DNA of 64,000 nucleotides, from contig DCKE01000014.1 of assembly GCA_002320285.1 (NCBI GenBank), forward strand, positions 1 through 64,000. Direction: 5' to 3'. The translations under genes were made by a program, and so were the position numbers. This document shows positions 10,201 to 17,384 of the stretch, piece after piece (the first letter of the stretch is position 1; each line of letters starts with the position of its first letter). Source of the stretch: Flavobacteriaceae bacterium UBA1682. Its GTDB lineage: Bacteria > Bacteroidota > Bacteroidia > Flavobacteriales > Flavobacteriaceae. A model generated the notes under the pieces. It did not search any database, was not told the origin of the DNA, and saw only the letters and a program-made list of their open reading frames with translations.

Positions 10201-10620
10201 AATAGTGCATCGATTGACCGTGGGCAAAATTATACTACAGACATATTAAACGCTTGGTCTCCTAGCAACCCTAATGGGAACCTTCCGGCAATCAGCAGTC
10301 CAACTTCTGGTACTGGCGACGACTGGATGGCACATCAATGGTTTGCCATTGCTGATGTTTCAAATAGTTATAAATACTTAGACATTTGGGCAAAAGAAAT
10401 GAGCTATATCAGAATTAGCAGTATTCGTTTGGGGTATACTTTTCCAAAAGCACTGACCGATGCGTTAAAAATACAGAATGCCCGAATCAGTTTGGAAGGT
10501 AGAAATCTATTGGTGTTTGGAACCGATTATTCCGGATACTTTGATCCTGAAACCTATGGAAGCATTTATGCCCAACCGATTTCAAAATCATTTACCATAG
10601 GAGTAAACTTCACATTTTAA
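7285..10620 (+). CDS. SusC/RagA-type TonB-dependent outer-membrane transporter
   Basis: 1111 residues: signal peptide ending near SFAQ (about 19), a carboxypeptidase-regulatory-like domain (about 22-105, with SDIDGNFSLEIP and SYMGYES), a TonB plug domain starting near MTEVVVTGYQ (about 113-230, with GVISVTTKRGKKG), and a 22-strand type barrel ending in the aromatic C-terminus FTIGVNFTF. SusC-like proteins form the outer-membrane channel closed by a SusD lid and import oligosaccharides or oligopeptides using TonB-ExbBD energy. The gene lies between the metzincin and its SusD, which favours a peptide substrate. Confidence 0.95.
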   Translation: MKNTLLLFTLLCFSLSFAQEKRVITGFVQDATDKLSLPGASVVVETQSVSNTTDQKGIIQSTSVGTVSDIDGNFSLEIPKNTKTIRVSYMGYESRLITLTAKTHYIVALSTDSNIMTEVVVTGYQTIEKRKLTSAVGQVSMEDVKQVGVASVDQMLSGQIAGVAVSTPSGAPGAPAKIRIRGTASLSGPQDPLWVVDGMPLEGNDIPNFNDKDNIDQLQNFSIAGLNPDDILDITILKDAAATAIYGARAANGVISVTTKRGKKGDMKVNFTANTFITQKPNFSKLNLMNASQKVDLELMLAGRSDLNYRSDKGEISRILNASGELDLFRQNGFDALSSTTQQNINQLRNNQTDWGDAIYQTAINKQYGLSLSGGGDRSDYYFSLGYYDEEGATIGTGFERFNLTLKNNFQVSDKFKVGVALFGTQVNKKSYVTDADAAINPSNYSRNVNPYLTPYNEDGSFNYDKDIDGYSDRYIPFNLFEERENTSYEMKNNALKAIIDANYDITDELKISSQFGLQLDNNATEKYTGKESYFTRKEREKTRRYRDGSYYYFLPDGGIIQNWQQDFLQYNWKTQITYNTIIKDVHEIDLMAGTEIRKTDNKLITTKGFGYDPKTLTTKPIMFPNEEISREKDYETYKRSRLENSFASFFATAAYTYDRKYTFFGSVRYDGSNLFGVDPKYKYLPLWSASASWLVTNEKFMEDVHFISNLRLRASYGLQGNIDKNTSPFVVGEYKYVSILPGQSESNIQVINPPNSKLRWEKTTNTNFGFDLGMFQNKVSIAVDVYDRNSTDLIGLRELPLENGFEFTNMNWAQISNKGYEISISTRNIDRPNFKWTTNFNFAHNKSKIDRVETRNSSFLPSGEGNAINAVYGIKTAGLDDKGNILFWKDGEKVGAKDFFQLYDPYSDFMPGEFTKSNLTSEEFRNLFTVIGDKDPKFTGGIINNFVINNFDINISAAFNIKQTVVRNPPYNSASIDRGQNYTTDILNAWSPSNPNGNLPAISSPTSGTGDDWMAHQWFAIADVSNSYKYLDIWAKEMSYIRISSIRLGYTFPKALTDALKIQNARISLEGRNLLVFGTDYSGYFDPETYGSIYAQPISKSFTIGVNFTF

Positions 10621-10638
10621 TCAACAATTTCCACGATC

Positions 10639-11958
10639 ATGAAAAAAATATTCATACTTATTAGTTGTCTAACTCTCAGCCTTGGTGCTGTGAGTTGTGA
10701 CAGTTTTTTAGACATAGAACCCGAAGGAATCGTCATACCTAAGACGCAAGAGGATTTTAGAGGGTTGATGACTTCCGCTTATTCAACTTATCCAAGACAC
10801 AAAGCTCTAACAGCCCTGCGTACCGATGAATTAAATCTCGATTCAGAGTCTTACGATTTCCAAACGTATAGAGAGATTTTTATGTGGCAAGATCTATCTG
10901 AAGATGCCAACACCACTGCTTTTCCCTGGCAGCAATTTTACACTTCTATATTTTATATCAACCACGTCATCAATGAAGGCGGTACTATATTACCAAGCTC
11001 TACGGATAAGGATCAATTAATCGGAGAAGCTTATGCTTTGAGAGCTTATGCTTTTTTTGATCTAGTCAACTTATATGCTAAGCCATATGACCCAATAACT
11101 TCTAAAACTGACAAAGCGATTCCTTTGGCTTTAGAACTGGACTTAGAACAAGTATTGCAGCCAGAAACCACACAAAAGGTTTACGATCAGATCCACAGCG
11201 ATTTGGAAAAAGCGAAGCGTTTATTGCAATTAAACAGTCAAGAAAAGGGGTTGAATTACCGTTTTTCAAAGGCTTCTCTATACGCTTTTGAAGCGCGAGT
11301 TTATTTGTATCAACGCGAATGGGATAAAGCACTGCAAAGCACAGAACAAGCCTTGGCTTTTAAAAGTAGCCTACAAGATTTGAATGTGACCAGTACACTA
11401 CCGAATTTATTTACGTCTGTAGAGTCTATCTTAGCTTTAGAAGATACCTACTACAGCCAAGTAAAAAACACCACTTTTGCCTCTGTTGAATTATTAGCGG
11501 CATTTGATACCGATAACGATTTGAGATATCCCCTATTCTTTGAGAAATCAGGCAATAAAATGATGATTATTAAAACAGGGCAACAAGAGCAAAAAGTAAG
11601 TTTAAGAACAGCAGAGCTGTATTTTATTAAAGCGGAAGTACTCTTAAAACTGAATCGGCTTACTGAGGCAAAAAGCGCCTTAAAACAAGTGGTTAAAAAT
11701 CGATATAAAACAGCAGCAGTTTCTCAAATCGAGAGTAATATAGACCAAATGGACGGTGCTCAGCTTTTCGAACTCATCCAAGACGAACGTTATAGAGAGT
11801 TCGCTTTGGAAGGTCATCGTTGGTTTGATTTAAGAAGATTTAATCAAAAACGAATTGTTCATAACGTGGAAGGTAGAGAATATATTTTACAGGAAAACGA
11901 TCCTAGATATACCATACCTTATCCTAGAAATGCACGACTCAACAACCCCAATTTATAG
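10639..11958 (+). CDS. SusD/RagB-type surface lipoprotein
   Basis: 439 residues with a lipoprotein signal (GAVSC, Cys20) followed by the usual DSFLDIEPEG start of SusD-like proteins. Helical TPR-like repeats (EAYALRAYAFFDLVNLYAKPYD; YAFEARVYLYQREWDKAL) and the C-terminal motif FALEGHRWFDLRRFN are diagnostic. It caps the SusC channel encoded 18 nt upstream and binds the substrate at the cell surface. At 439 residues it is shorter than many SusD proteins, in line with a compact peptide-type lid. A strong terminator follows. Confidence 0.93.
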   Translation: MKKIFILISCLTLSLGAVSCDSFLDIEPEGIVIPKTQEDFRGLMTSAYSTYPRHKALTALRTDELNLDSESYDFQTYREIFMWQDLSEDANTTAFPWQQFYTSIFYINHVINEGGTILPSSTDKDQLIGEAYALRAYAFFDLVNLYAKPYDPITSKTDKAIPLALELDLEQVLQPETTQKVYDQIHSDLEKAKRLLQLNSQEKGLNYRFSKASLYAFEARVYLYQREWDKALQSTEQALAFKSSLQDLNVTSTLPNLFTSVESILALEDTYYSQVKNTTFASVELLAAFDTDNDLRYPLFFEKSGNKMMIIKTGQQEQKVSLRTAELYFIKAEVLLKLNRLTEAKSALKQVVKNRYKTAAVSQIESNIDQMDGAQLFELIQDERYREFALEGHRWFDLRRFNQKRIVHNVEGREYILQENDPRYTIPYPRNARLNNPNL

Positions 11959-11969
11959 GTAGCCCCTCT

Positions 11970-12008
11970 GAACCGTCTGAGATTTATTTTTAGACGGTTC
12001 TTTTTTTT
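11970..12008 (+). terminator. Rho-independent terminator after susD
   Basis: Perfect 9-bp stem GAACCGTCT (11970-11978) / AGACGGTTC (11992-12000) directly followed by eight T. It separates the protease-susCD operon from the response regulator gene, whose start is only 17 nt beyond the T run, so the regulator is either read through or has its promoter inside this structure. Confidence 0.85.
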
Positions 12009-12024
12009 GTACTTTTACCAAAAA

Positions 12025-12789
12025 ATGAAAGTTGCTATTGTAGAAGACGAACTTTTGGCTGCTACTTATCTAAAATCCCTTTTAGAGAAGCAGACTTTTA
12101 TTTCCATATCTGAAATTGTTGTTTTAAGGTCTGTTCAACAATCTTTAAGCTATTTCAGTGAAAATAGTGTAGACTTAATCTTTATGGATATTCACTTGGG
12201 CGACGGAAAAAGCTTGGAAATTTTCGAGCAGCTCACCATTAGTGCCCCAATTATCTTTATCACCGCTTATGATTCTTACGCTTTAACAGTATTCAAACAG
12301 TTTACGGTAGATTACATTCTAAAACCATTTGCAGAAGAGGATTTAAACCGAGCGCTTAAAAAATTCAATAGTCTCGTTCATCAATTCGAATTGCTTTCTA
12401 CCTTAGATTCCTTAGCCGAAATGGGCAATGCGACCGATAGCCTTATCAAAAGTCGATTTCTCGTAACTCATGGTTATAAATTGAAATCGATAATCAGCAA
12501 TGACATTGCGTACTTTGAAGGTTCAGGAAAACATTTGTTTCTTTATACACGCGACGGTAATAGTTATATTTACAACGATACCATCAAAGACATCATCAGC
12601 AAACTCGACGATAAAAAATTCTTTAAGGTCAATAGAAAATTTATTATTCACATTGACTCTATTCGTGAAATCATCAAACACAGCAGTCAAAAAATAGAGA
12701 TTCTATTGACACCACCTCCAGTGTCGGCTTCACCAATTTTAGTCAGCAAAAGTCAAATCAACGATTTAAAAAGCTGGTTAAACCAATAA
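12025..12789 (+). CDS. LytTR-family response regulator
   Basis: 254 residues from ATG 12025: receiver domain (about 1-115) with acidic pocket EDE at 7-9, phospho-acceptor Asp55 in FMDIHLGDG, Thr in ITAYD and Lys in YILKPF; then a LytTR DNA-binding domain (about 148-252) with IAYFEGSGKHLFLYTRDG and FFKVNRKFIIHIDSI. The longer start at 12007 lies next to the terminator T run, so MKVAIVEDE is preferred. The kinase at 3031 is the likely partner. LytTR proteins bind paired direct repeats such as the one at 4591-4623. Confidence 0.92.
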   Translation: MKVAIVEDELLAATYLKSLLEKQTFISISEIVVLRSVQQSLSYFSENSVDLIFMDIHLGDGKSLEIFEQLTISAPIIFITAYDSYALTVFKQFTVDYILKPFAEEDLNRALKKFNSLVHQFELLSTLDSLAEMGNATDSLIKSRFLVTHGYKLKSIISNDIAYFEGSGKHLFLYTRDGNSYIYNDTIKDIISKLDDKKFFKVNRKFIIHIDSIREIIKHSSQKIEILLTPPPVSASPILVSKSQINDLKSWLNQ

Positions 12790-12790
12790 A

Positions 12791-12817
12791 CCATAGCAAT
12801 TGCTATGGGTCCATTTT
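12791..12817 (+). terminator. Palindrome after the response regulator, probable terminator
   Basis: CCATAGCAA/TTGCTATGG forms a perfect 18-bp palindrome (12791-12808), followed by GTCCATTTTT. It begins one base after the stop codon. The T run is interrupted, so termination efficiency is uncertain. Confidence 0.5.
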
Positions 12818-12865
12818 TAATATGTTAGTTTTATCTTAAATCAAATTATAAGCCATTATATTTAT

Positions 12866-12873
12866 TATATTTG
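12866..12873 (+). promoter_or_regulatory. -7 box for the small amphipathic protein gene
   Basis: TATATTTG is a full match to TAnnTTTG, 30 bp before the ATG at 12904. The predicted start is near 12879. No convincing -33 TTG is present. Confidence 0.5.
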
Positions 12874-12903
12874 AAAAAAGAATCCAACCAAAATTGCTAA
12901 ATT

Positions 12904-13131
12904 ATGAAATACGTTGACAGGATAGCTGCCTTTATAGAGAGAATACTCGATCTTTTTGATATGGTGAAAGGCTATATCGAAGATGCTCTCAGCTTTTTTG
13001 AAAAGCTAAAAGAACTGGTACTCGAATTATTAGAGTACATCAAAATACAATTTAATCATTTAACGGATAACGAGGAATCCCTAGATCCAGAAATCGAACA
13101 ACTGTTAGAACAAGAACATTTCTTTATCTAA
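12904..13131 (+). CDS. Small highly amphipathic helical protein, function unknown
   Basis: 75 residues, not recognised. Residues 1-55 form a nearly continuous amphipathic helix or coiled coil with regularly spaced Ile, Leu and Phe (RIAAFIERILDLFDMVKGY; FFEKLKELVLELLEYIKI), and the tail is acidic. There is no signal peptide or true membrane segment. It is a single-gene unit with a perfect -7 box upstream and a strong terminator 15 nt downstream, which argues that it is really expressed. Membrane-surface binding or oligomer formation is possible; this is inference only. Confidence 0.6.
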   Translation: MKYVDRIAAFIERILDLFDMVKGYIEDALSFFEKLKELVLELLEYIKIQFNHLTDNEESLDPEIEQLLEQEHFFI

Positions 13132-13145
13132 TAGCTCACTATATA

Positions 13146-13176
13146 AAATGCCTCTACTACAGAGGCATTTTCTTTT
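13146..13176. terminator. Bidirectional terminator between convergent genes
   Basis: Perfect 10-bp stem AAATGCCTCT (13146-13155) / AGAGGCATTT (13161-13170) with loop ACTAC and a TCTTTTTT tail. It serves the small gene on the plus strand and overlaps the stop of the convergent YkgJ-like gene. Confidence 0.85.
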
Positions 13177-13651
13177 TTAACTCCTCTACTACTTTATAAG
13201 CTGCGGGGCAGATTGCGACATTTTGGAGAGTCAGACTGGCGATTTGTTGGAATTTTTTACGATCGGTATGCGGAAACTCTCGACAGGCTTTGGGGCGTAC
13301 ATCATAGATCATACAGTAATTCTCCTGATCCAAAAAAGTACAGGGTACTGATTTTAGAACGTAATCCTGATCTTCATCAACTCTGAGATACTGCTCGATA
13401 AAGCGCTGTGATTTCATTTTTAGGTGTTTTGAAATACGCTCGATGTCTGCATCGGTAAATAAGGGGCCGGTGGTCTTACAACAATTCGCACAAGACAAAC
13501 AATCCGTTTTTTTAAAAACAGCCGTATGTATTTCTTGCATTTGCACATCTAGATTTTTTGGTGTTTTCTTTTTTAGCTTATCAAAATACTTTTTATTCTC
13601 GATATGTTTATCTTTGGCAAGCTTTGGGAGCTCTATTAAAAACTGTTTCAT
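13157..13651 (-). CDS. YkgJ-family cysteine cluster protein
   Basis: 164 residues with the CxxCxxCC cluster (DCLSCANCCKTTGP) and later cysteines in VPCTFLDQENYCMIYDVRPKAC followed by REFPHTD. This family (UPF0153/CxxCxxCC) probably coordinates zinc or an iron-sulfur cluster; its role is not established. It has its own promoter (13669-13696) and is transcribed towards the small amphipathic gene, sharing a terminator. Confidence 0.85.
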   Translation of the reverse strand: MKQFLIELPKLAKDKHIENKKYFDKLKKKTPKNLDVQMQEIHTAVFKKTDCLSCANCCKTTGPLFTDADIERISKHLKMKSQRFIEQYLRVDEDQDYVLKSVPCTFLDQENYCMIYDVRPKACREFPHTDRKKFQQIASLTLQNVAICPAAYKVVEELKKKMPL

Positions 13652-13668
13652 GCAATTGTATTAGAGTG

Positions 13669-13696
13669 CAAATTTAAACAATCTCAAAAGCAACAA
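13669..13696 (-). promoter_or_regulatory. Promoter for the YkgJ-like gene
   Basis: On the minus strand, TTG (13696-13694), 17 bp, then TAAATTTG (13676-13669). This fits the Flavobacterium consensus TTG-N17-23-TAnnTTTG fully. The predicted start near 13663 leaves a leader of about 12 nt. Confidence 0.65.
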
Positions 13697-13717
13697 TCAC
13701 TTTTATATTTAAAATAC

Positions 13718-14422
13718 ATGAAAGATTTATTTGGCCGAGCCATTTTGGATTATCAAACGAACAATGCTCCCGAGAACATCTATACAGAAACCGATATAAC
13801 CGAAGAAGATGAAATGGAAGTCAGTTATCTCTTTAGAGATTATAAAGCGATGCCTAAAATCGAGCAGAAGGCCCTGGATTTAAGTTCAGGAAAAATCCTT
13901 GACATTGGATGTGGCGCGGGAAGTCATAGCTTAGAACTGCTTAAAAAGGGTTTGGACGTCACTGCAATTGATTGGTCACCAAACGCCATTGAAGCCTGTA
14001 AACTACGAGGCATCAATAAAGCCATTTGTATCGATATGCTTCATCTTGAAGATCAAACCTACGATACTATTTTGTTGCTGATGAATGGAACTGGAATTTT
14101 CGGAAAACTCCATCGCATCAGTACCTACTTATCCAAGCTTAAAACACTACTCCAACCAGGAGGTCAAATACTGATCGACAGTACCGATTTGATTTATATG
14201 TTTGACGAAGATGAAGACGGTGGTAGATGGATACCGCAGGATAAGGACTATTACGGAGAACTCGAATTTACCGTTACTTATAAAGGGGAAACTGAGGATA
14301 CTTTTGACTGGCTTTACCTCGATTATAACACCCTACAAAATGCTGCACATGCTCACGGTTTGCAGTGTGAGTTGGTATACGAAGGTAAAAACTACGATTA
14401 TCTGGCGAAGTTGTATATTTGA
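13718..14422 (+). CDS. Class I SAM-dependent methyltransferase
   Basis: 234 residues. Motif I is ILDIGCGAGSHSLELL (about 65-80), with the acidic residue of motif II in VTAIDWSPNAIEAC and motif post-I around TILLLMNGTGIFG. A C-terminal beta region (GELEFTVTYKGET) replaces the usual substrate lid. Related Bacteroidota proteins are annotated only as methyltransferases; the substrate is unknown. It stands alone between a divergent YkgJ-like gene and a convergent DUF2059 gene. Confidence 0.85.
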   Translation: MKDLFGRAILDYQTNNAPENIYTETDITEEDEMEVSYLFRDYKAMPKIEQKALDLSSGKILDIGCGAGSHSLELLKKGLDVTAIDWSPNAIEACKLRGINKAICIDMLHLEDQTYDTILLLMNGTGIFGKLHRISTYLSKLKTLLQPGGQILIDSTDLIYMFDEDEDGGRWIPQDKDYYGELEFTVTYKGETEDTFDWLYLDYNTLQNAAHAHGLQCELVYEGKNYDYLAKLYI

Positions 14423-14442
14423 GCTCAACGTAAAACAATACT

Positions 14443-14481
14443 AAAAAAAAAGAGTTGCCCATTGGACAACTCTTTTTTTTT
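14443..14481. terminator. Bidirectional terminator
   Basis: A-rich arm plus AGAGTTG (to 14457) pairs with CAACTCT plus a T run (14467-14481). It serves both the methyltransferase gene and the convergent DUF2059 gene. Confidence 0.85.
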
Positions 14482-14494
14482 ATACAGTATCAAA

Positions 14495-14899
14495 TTACTC
14501 CATGTATTTCATCATAATACCTTGTAATCCCATACCCCACTCTTGACCAATTGTCTGTCCTTTTTCAAAAAGCACATTGGTTTTTGAGCTTAATTTTTTT
14601 CCAGCAGGAGTTTCATAGAACTTGATAAACTCTTTTACATCTGCATGAGTAAACTCAGTCATATACATTTCTGCCATCTTTTCCATCAAGCCATTTAAGC
14701 TCGTTTTCAAATCTTTTTGAAAATCAGCTTTTTTTGCATCTGGAATATTATCAACGATGTCTTTAGTCAACAATTCAAAAGTTGACTTCTGACCACTTAA
14801 TTCCATAAATTTTACCATATCATTTTTAAAAGCAGCATCTTGTGCAAATGAAAATTGCGCTACACATATAAAAACAACGGAGAATAATAACTTTTTCAT
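14495..14899 (-). CDS. DUF2059 family secreted protein
   Basis: 134 residues with a signal peptide (cleavage after FSFAQ, about residue 20). The conserved DUF2059 stretch is FTHADVKEFIKFYETPAGKKL near residues 83-103. Proteins of this family are small, helical and exported, with no settled function. It lies 40 nt downstream of queE on the same strand and may be co-transcribed with it. Confidence 0.85.
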   Translation of the reverse strand: MKKLLFSVVFICVAQFSFAQDAAFKNDMVKFMELSGQKSTFELLTKDIVDNIPDAKKADFQKDLKTSLNGLMEKMAEMYMTEFTHADVKEFIKFYETPAGKKLSSKTNVLFEKGQTIGQEWGMGLQGIMMKYME

Positions 14900-14939
14900 A
14901 AAAATCCTTTTATCGATTAAGATGTAAATTTAACTCAAT

Positions 14940-15572
14940 TTACGGAATATCCAAATATTTATGGGTCTGAAGTGAAATTCGCCATTGGGGATTTTCCTTT
15001 ACATAATCGACAATAAGTGGCATCACCTCTTCATGTTTACTCCACTCGGGTTGTAGGAACAATATCGCTTGATCATTTGTCAGCGCAGCCTGCTCCTCAG
15101 CAAAAATAAAATCGTGTTTATTGTAAATCACGACTTTTAACTCGTGTGCGTGATCATAGACACTTTTTACAGGAAGTTTTGTTTTTTTAGGTGATAGACA
15201 AATCCAATCCCAAGTACCCGATAATTCATAAGCACCAGAAGTTTCCATATTTACAATCATACCTGCCTTTTTTAAGGCTAAGGTCAAAGCATCCATATTC
15301 CATGTCAATGGCTCACCCCCTGTTACTACAGCCAACTTTGCTTTTTCAGAAGCTCTTGCAACAATTTCTTCGATAGCCGTTGGTGGATGAAGCTCAGCGT
15401 CCCAACTCTCTTTTACGTCACACCAATGACATCCCACATCACAACCTCCTACTCGTATAAAATAAGCCGCTGTTCCCGTATGAAAACCTTCGCCCTGGAT
15501 GGTATAAAACTCTTCCATCAAAGGCAGTACAGTTCCATTCTTTACTTCATTTTGTAAATCAACCTTTTGCAT
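14940..15572 (-). CDS. queE: 7-carboxy-7-deazaguanine synthase QueE
   Basis: Radical-SAM enzyme converting 6-carboxytetrahydropterin to 7-carboxy-7-deazaguanine in queuosine precursor synthesis. It is 210 residues from ATG 15572. The cluster-binding motif is Cys44-x3-Cys48-x2-Cys51 (GGCDVGCHWC), preceded by FYTIQGEGFHTG and followed by VVTGGEP. I moved the start from 15593 to 15572 because a perfect -7 box (TATCTTTG, 15598-15591) overlaps the longer start, which would lie upstream of the transcription start. queA, the later gene of the pathway, is also in this window at 29325 but is not linked. Confidence 0.92.
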   Translation of the reverse strand: MQKVDLQNEVKNGTVLPLMEEFYTIQGEGFHTGTAAYFIRVGGCDVGCHWCDVKESWDAELHPPTAIEEIVARASEKAKLAVVTGGEPLTWNMDALTLALKKAGMIVNMETSGAYELSGTWDWICLSPKKTKLPVKSVYDHAHELKVVIYNKHDFIFAEEQAALTNDQAILFLQPEWSKHEEVMPLIVDYVKENPQWRISLQTHKYLDIP

Positions 15573-15590
15573 TCCTATAAAATTAATGTG

Positions 15591-15598
15591 CAAAGATA
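15591..15598 (-). promoter_or_regulatory. -7 box for queE
   Basis: TATCTTTG on the minus strand, a full match to TAnnTTTG. The predicted start is near 15585, giving a short leader of about 13 nt to ATG 15572; this decides the queE start. Confidence 0.55.
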
Positions 15599-15633
15599 AC
15601 CTATTCGAGGTTCATAGTTTCTTATAAAAAACA

Positions 15634-15667
15634 AAAAACTTGCTCCATTTCGATGGAACAAGTTTTT
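15634..15667 (-). terminator. Terminator of the TPR-protein operon
   Basis: Long stem AAAAACTTG-TCCAT around a TTCG tetraloop (loop 15649-15652), one mismatch, with flanking A and T runs. It lies just after the stop of the TPR gene on the minus strand. Confidence 0.8.
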
Positions 15668-15694
15668 AATAATCTATATCAATTGTAAGCTCTA

Positions 15695-17362
15695 CTAATT
15701 TAAAGCCTTGATTGTCGACTTAGCAAAATCGTTGCTAGGGTCTAACTGAAGTACTTTATTTAAGTATACTTTTGCTTTATCATTAACATCAATGTTAGCA
15801 TAGTGCGCACCAATTTGAGTATAAGCTTCAATTAAAAATTCTTTATTCTCTGCTTTCCCTAACTCTCCTTTATCTTCGATTGCTTTGACATATCCCAAAT
15901 AATCGGTAGTCATCACTTCGCGAGATTCTGGGGTATCAATATATCTGTTAGCACGAGCTTTATACAAATAAGGTTCTTTTGTTGCTGGAGCAACAGCAAT
16001 CATTTTGGCGAAAGCATCGCTAGAATTTTTTAAGGCAACTACGTCTGGAGCATCCTTACCTAAAATGTAGTAAGAGTAACCCAAATAGTAGTTATCATAC
16101 ATATAGTTATCCTGTTTGTCTACTTTGGCTGATACAGCAAAGATATCTATCGCTTGAGCATATTGTTTATCTTTAAACAATTTCAAACCTTGTTCGTTGT
16201 ATTCGAAAGCAATTGCAGGCTCTACCTCTACCGCTTTTACTAAGGATTTTACACCCTCTTGATACATTTTCTCATCCTTGATTGAATGATCTGCATTTTT
16301 AGCAATGGCCATTTGAGACAAACCTAAATAGAAATAATCTCTACCAATGATGTTTTTTGGATCTGCTTTTACTAGGAATGATTGCAAAGCTTCAATACTT
16401 TCAGCATAGTGCCCGTTTTCAAAAGCGGAATATCCTAAGTATCTCAAAATTCTAGGATTTACATTTTCTTTAGCTTTTAATTCTTTTGCAACACGCTCTA
16501 GCTCGGTATAGTTTTTAGTCAAGACCAAGAAATCAGCATATCTCAATTGAGATTCCATTGATCCCTCAGAAAGCTCCATATACTTCTTGTAATTAGCTAA
16601 TGCCAGACCTAAATACTCGTCCGATTTACTGCTGTTATTTGCCCAAAGCTTGTAGGTTTCAGCCATTTCTCTATATGCAGGTGCATATTTAGGGTCGATC
16701 TTAATGATTTCTTGGAAACCTTCAATCGCATCTTTATACGCTCTTGCTCTTTTTGTAATAACTGCCAATTGCAATTTTGCCTTTAACATAGAAGGATCAA
16801 AACTGTATGCCTCTCTATAAGCGCTGTAAGCGTCACTAAAATTTTTATTTAATACATGTGCATCCCCTAATACCAAATAAGCTTCGGCATTTTTTGGATC
16901 GTTTGCAATCGCTTTATTTGCATAGGCAATTGCTTCAGCTGCATTTGGGTTTGAAGAATTTAGATTGGCTTTAGCAATCAACAACAATTCATCATTATCC
17001 TTTTTCTTAATATCTTTTTCTGCTTTTTGGAAGTTGGTCTTTGCTTCTTTAGGATTGTTGTTATCCAACGCAAGTTGTCCTAATCCAATAAAATTTAAAC
17101 TCCCTTTATTTTTAGCTTCAGTTCCCTTTGCAAAATAATATCTTGAGGAATCCACTTGTTGCTCCATCAAAAATAAATCACCTAAATAGTAAAAGTTTTT
17201 ACCTTCATTAGGTTTCGATTTAATCAATGTTTTCAAAATCGATTTTGCTTTATCAAATTGCTCATCGTTGATGGCTTTTTTTGCCTGTTCTAAATCCTGA
17301 GCAGACACACCAGCGGCCGTTAACCCAGTTAATAACAAACTAAAAATAGTGTACTTATTCAT
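15695..17362 (-). CDS. Tetratricopeptide-repeat protein, exported
   Basis: 555 residues with a signal peptide (cleavage near GVSAQ, about 22). TPR units recur through the length, for example KNAEAYLVLGDAHVLNKNFSDAYSAYREAYSFDPS, PKYAPAYREMAETYKLW and a last one DVNDKAKVYLNKVLQLDPSND. It probably acts as a periplasmic scaffold. It follows a PstS-like lipoprotein by 22 nt and both lie downstream of the exbBD-tonB genes, an order I associate with Bacteroidota TonB clusters. Its partner is unknown. Confidence 0.85.
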   Translation of the reverse strand: MNKYTIFSLLLTGLTAAGVSAQDLEQAKKAINDEQFDKAKSILKTLIKSKPNEGKNFYYLGDLFLMEQQVDSSRYYFAKGTEAKNKGSLNFIGLGQLALDNNNPKEAKTNFQKAEKDIKKKDNDELLLIAKANLNSSNPNAAEAIAYANKAIANDPKNAEAYLVLGDAHVLNKNFSDAYSAYREAYSFDPSMLKAKLQLAVITKRARAYKDAIEGFQEIIKIDPKYAPAYREMAETYKLWANNSSKSDEYLGLALANYKKYMELSEGSMESQLRYADFLVLTKNYTELERVAKELKAKENVNPRILRYLGYSAFENGHYAESIEALQSFLVKADPKNIIGRDYFYLGLSQMAIAKNADHSIKDEKMYQEGVKSLVKAVEVEPAIAFEYNEQGLKLFKDKQYAQAIDIFAVSAKVDKQDNYMYDNYYLGYSYYILGKDAPDVVALKNSSDAFAKMIAVAPATKEPYLYKARANRYIDTPESREVMTTDYLGYVKAIEDKGELGKAENKEFLIEAYTQIGAHYANIDVNDKAKVYLNKVLQLDPSNDFAKSTIKALN

Positions 17363-17384
17363 TTTTTATGGTTTTAAATGTATG

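Noticed and set aside
15573..15694. preQ1 riboswitch upstream of queE
   Set aside because: The leader is only about 13 nt by the -7 box, too short for an aptamer, and the hairpin there is the terminator of the TPR gene.
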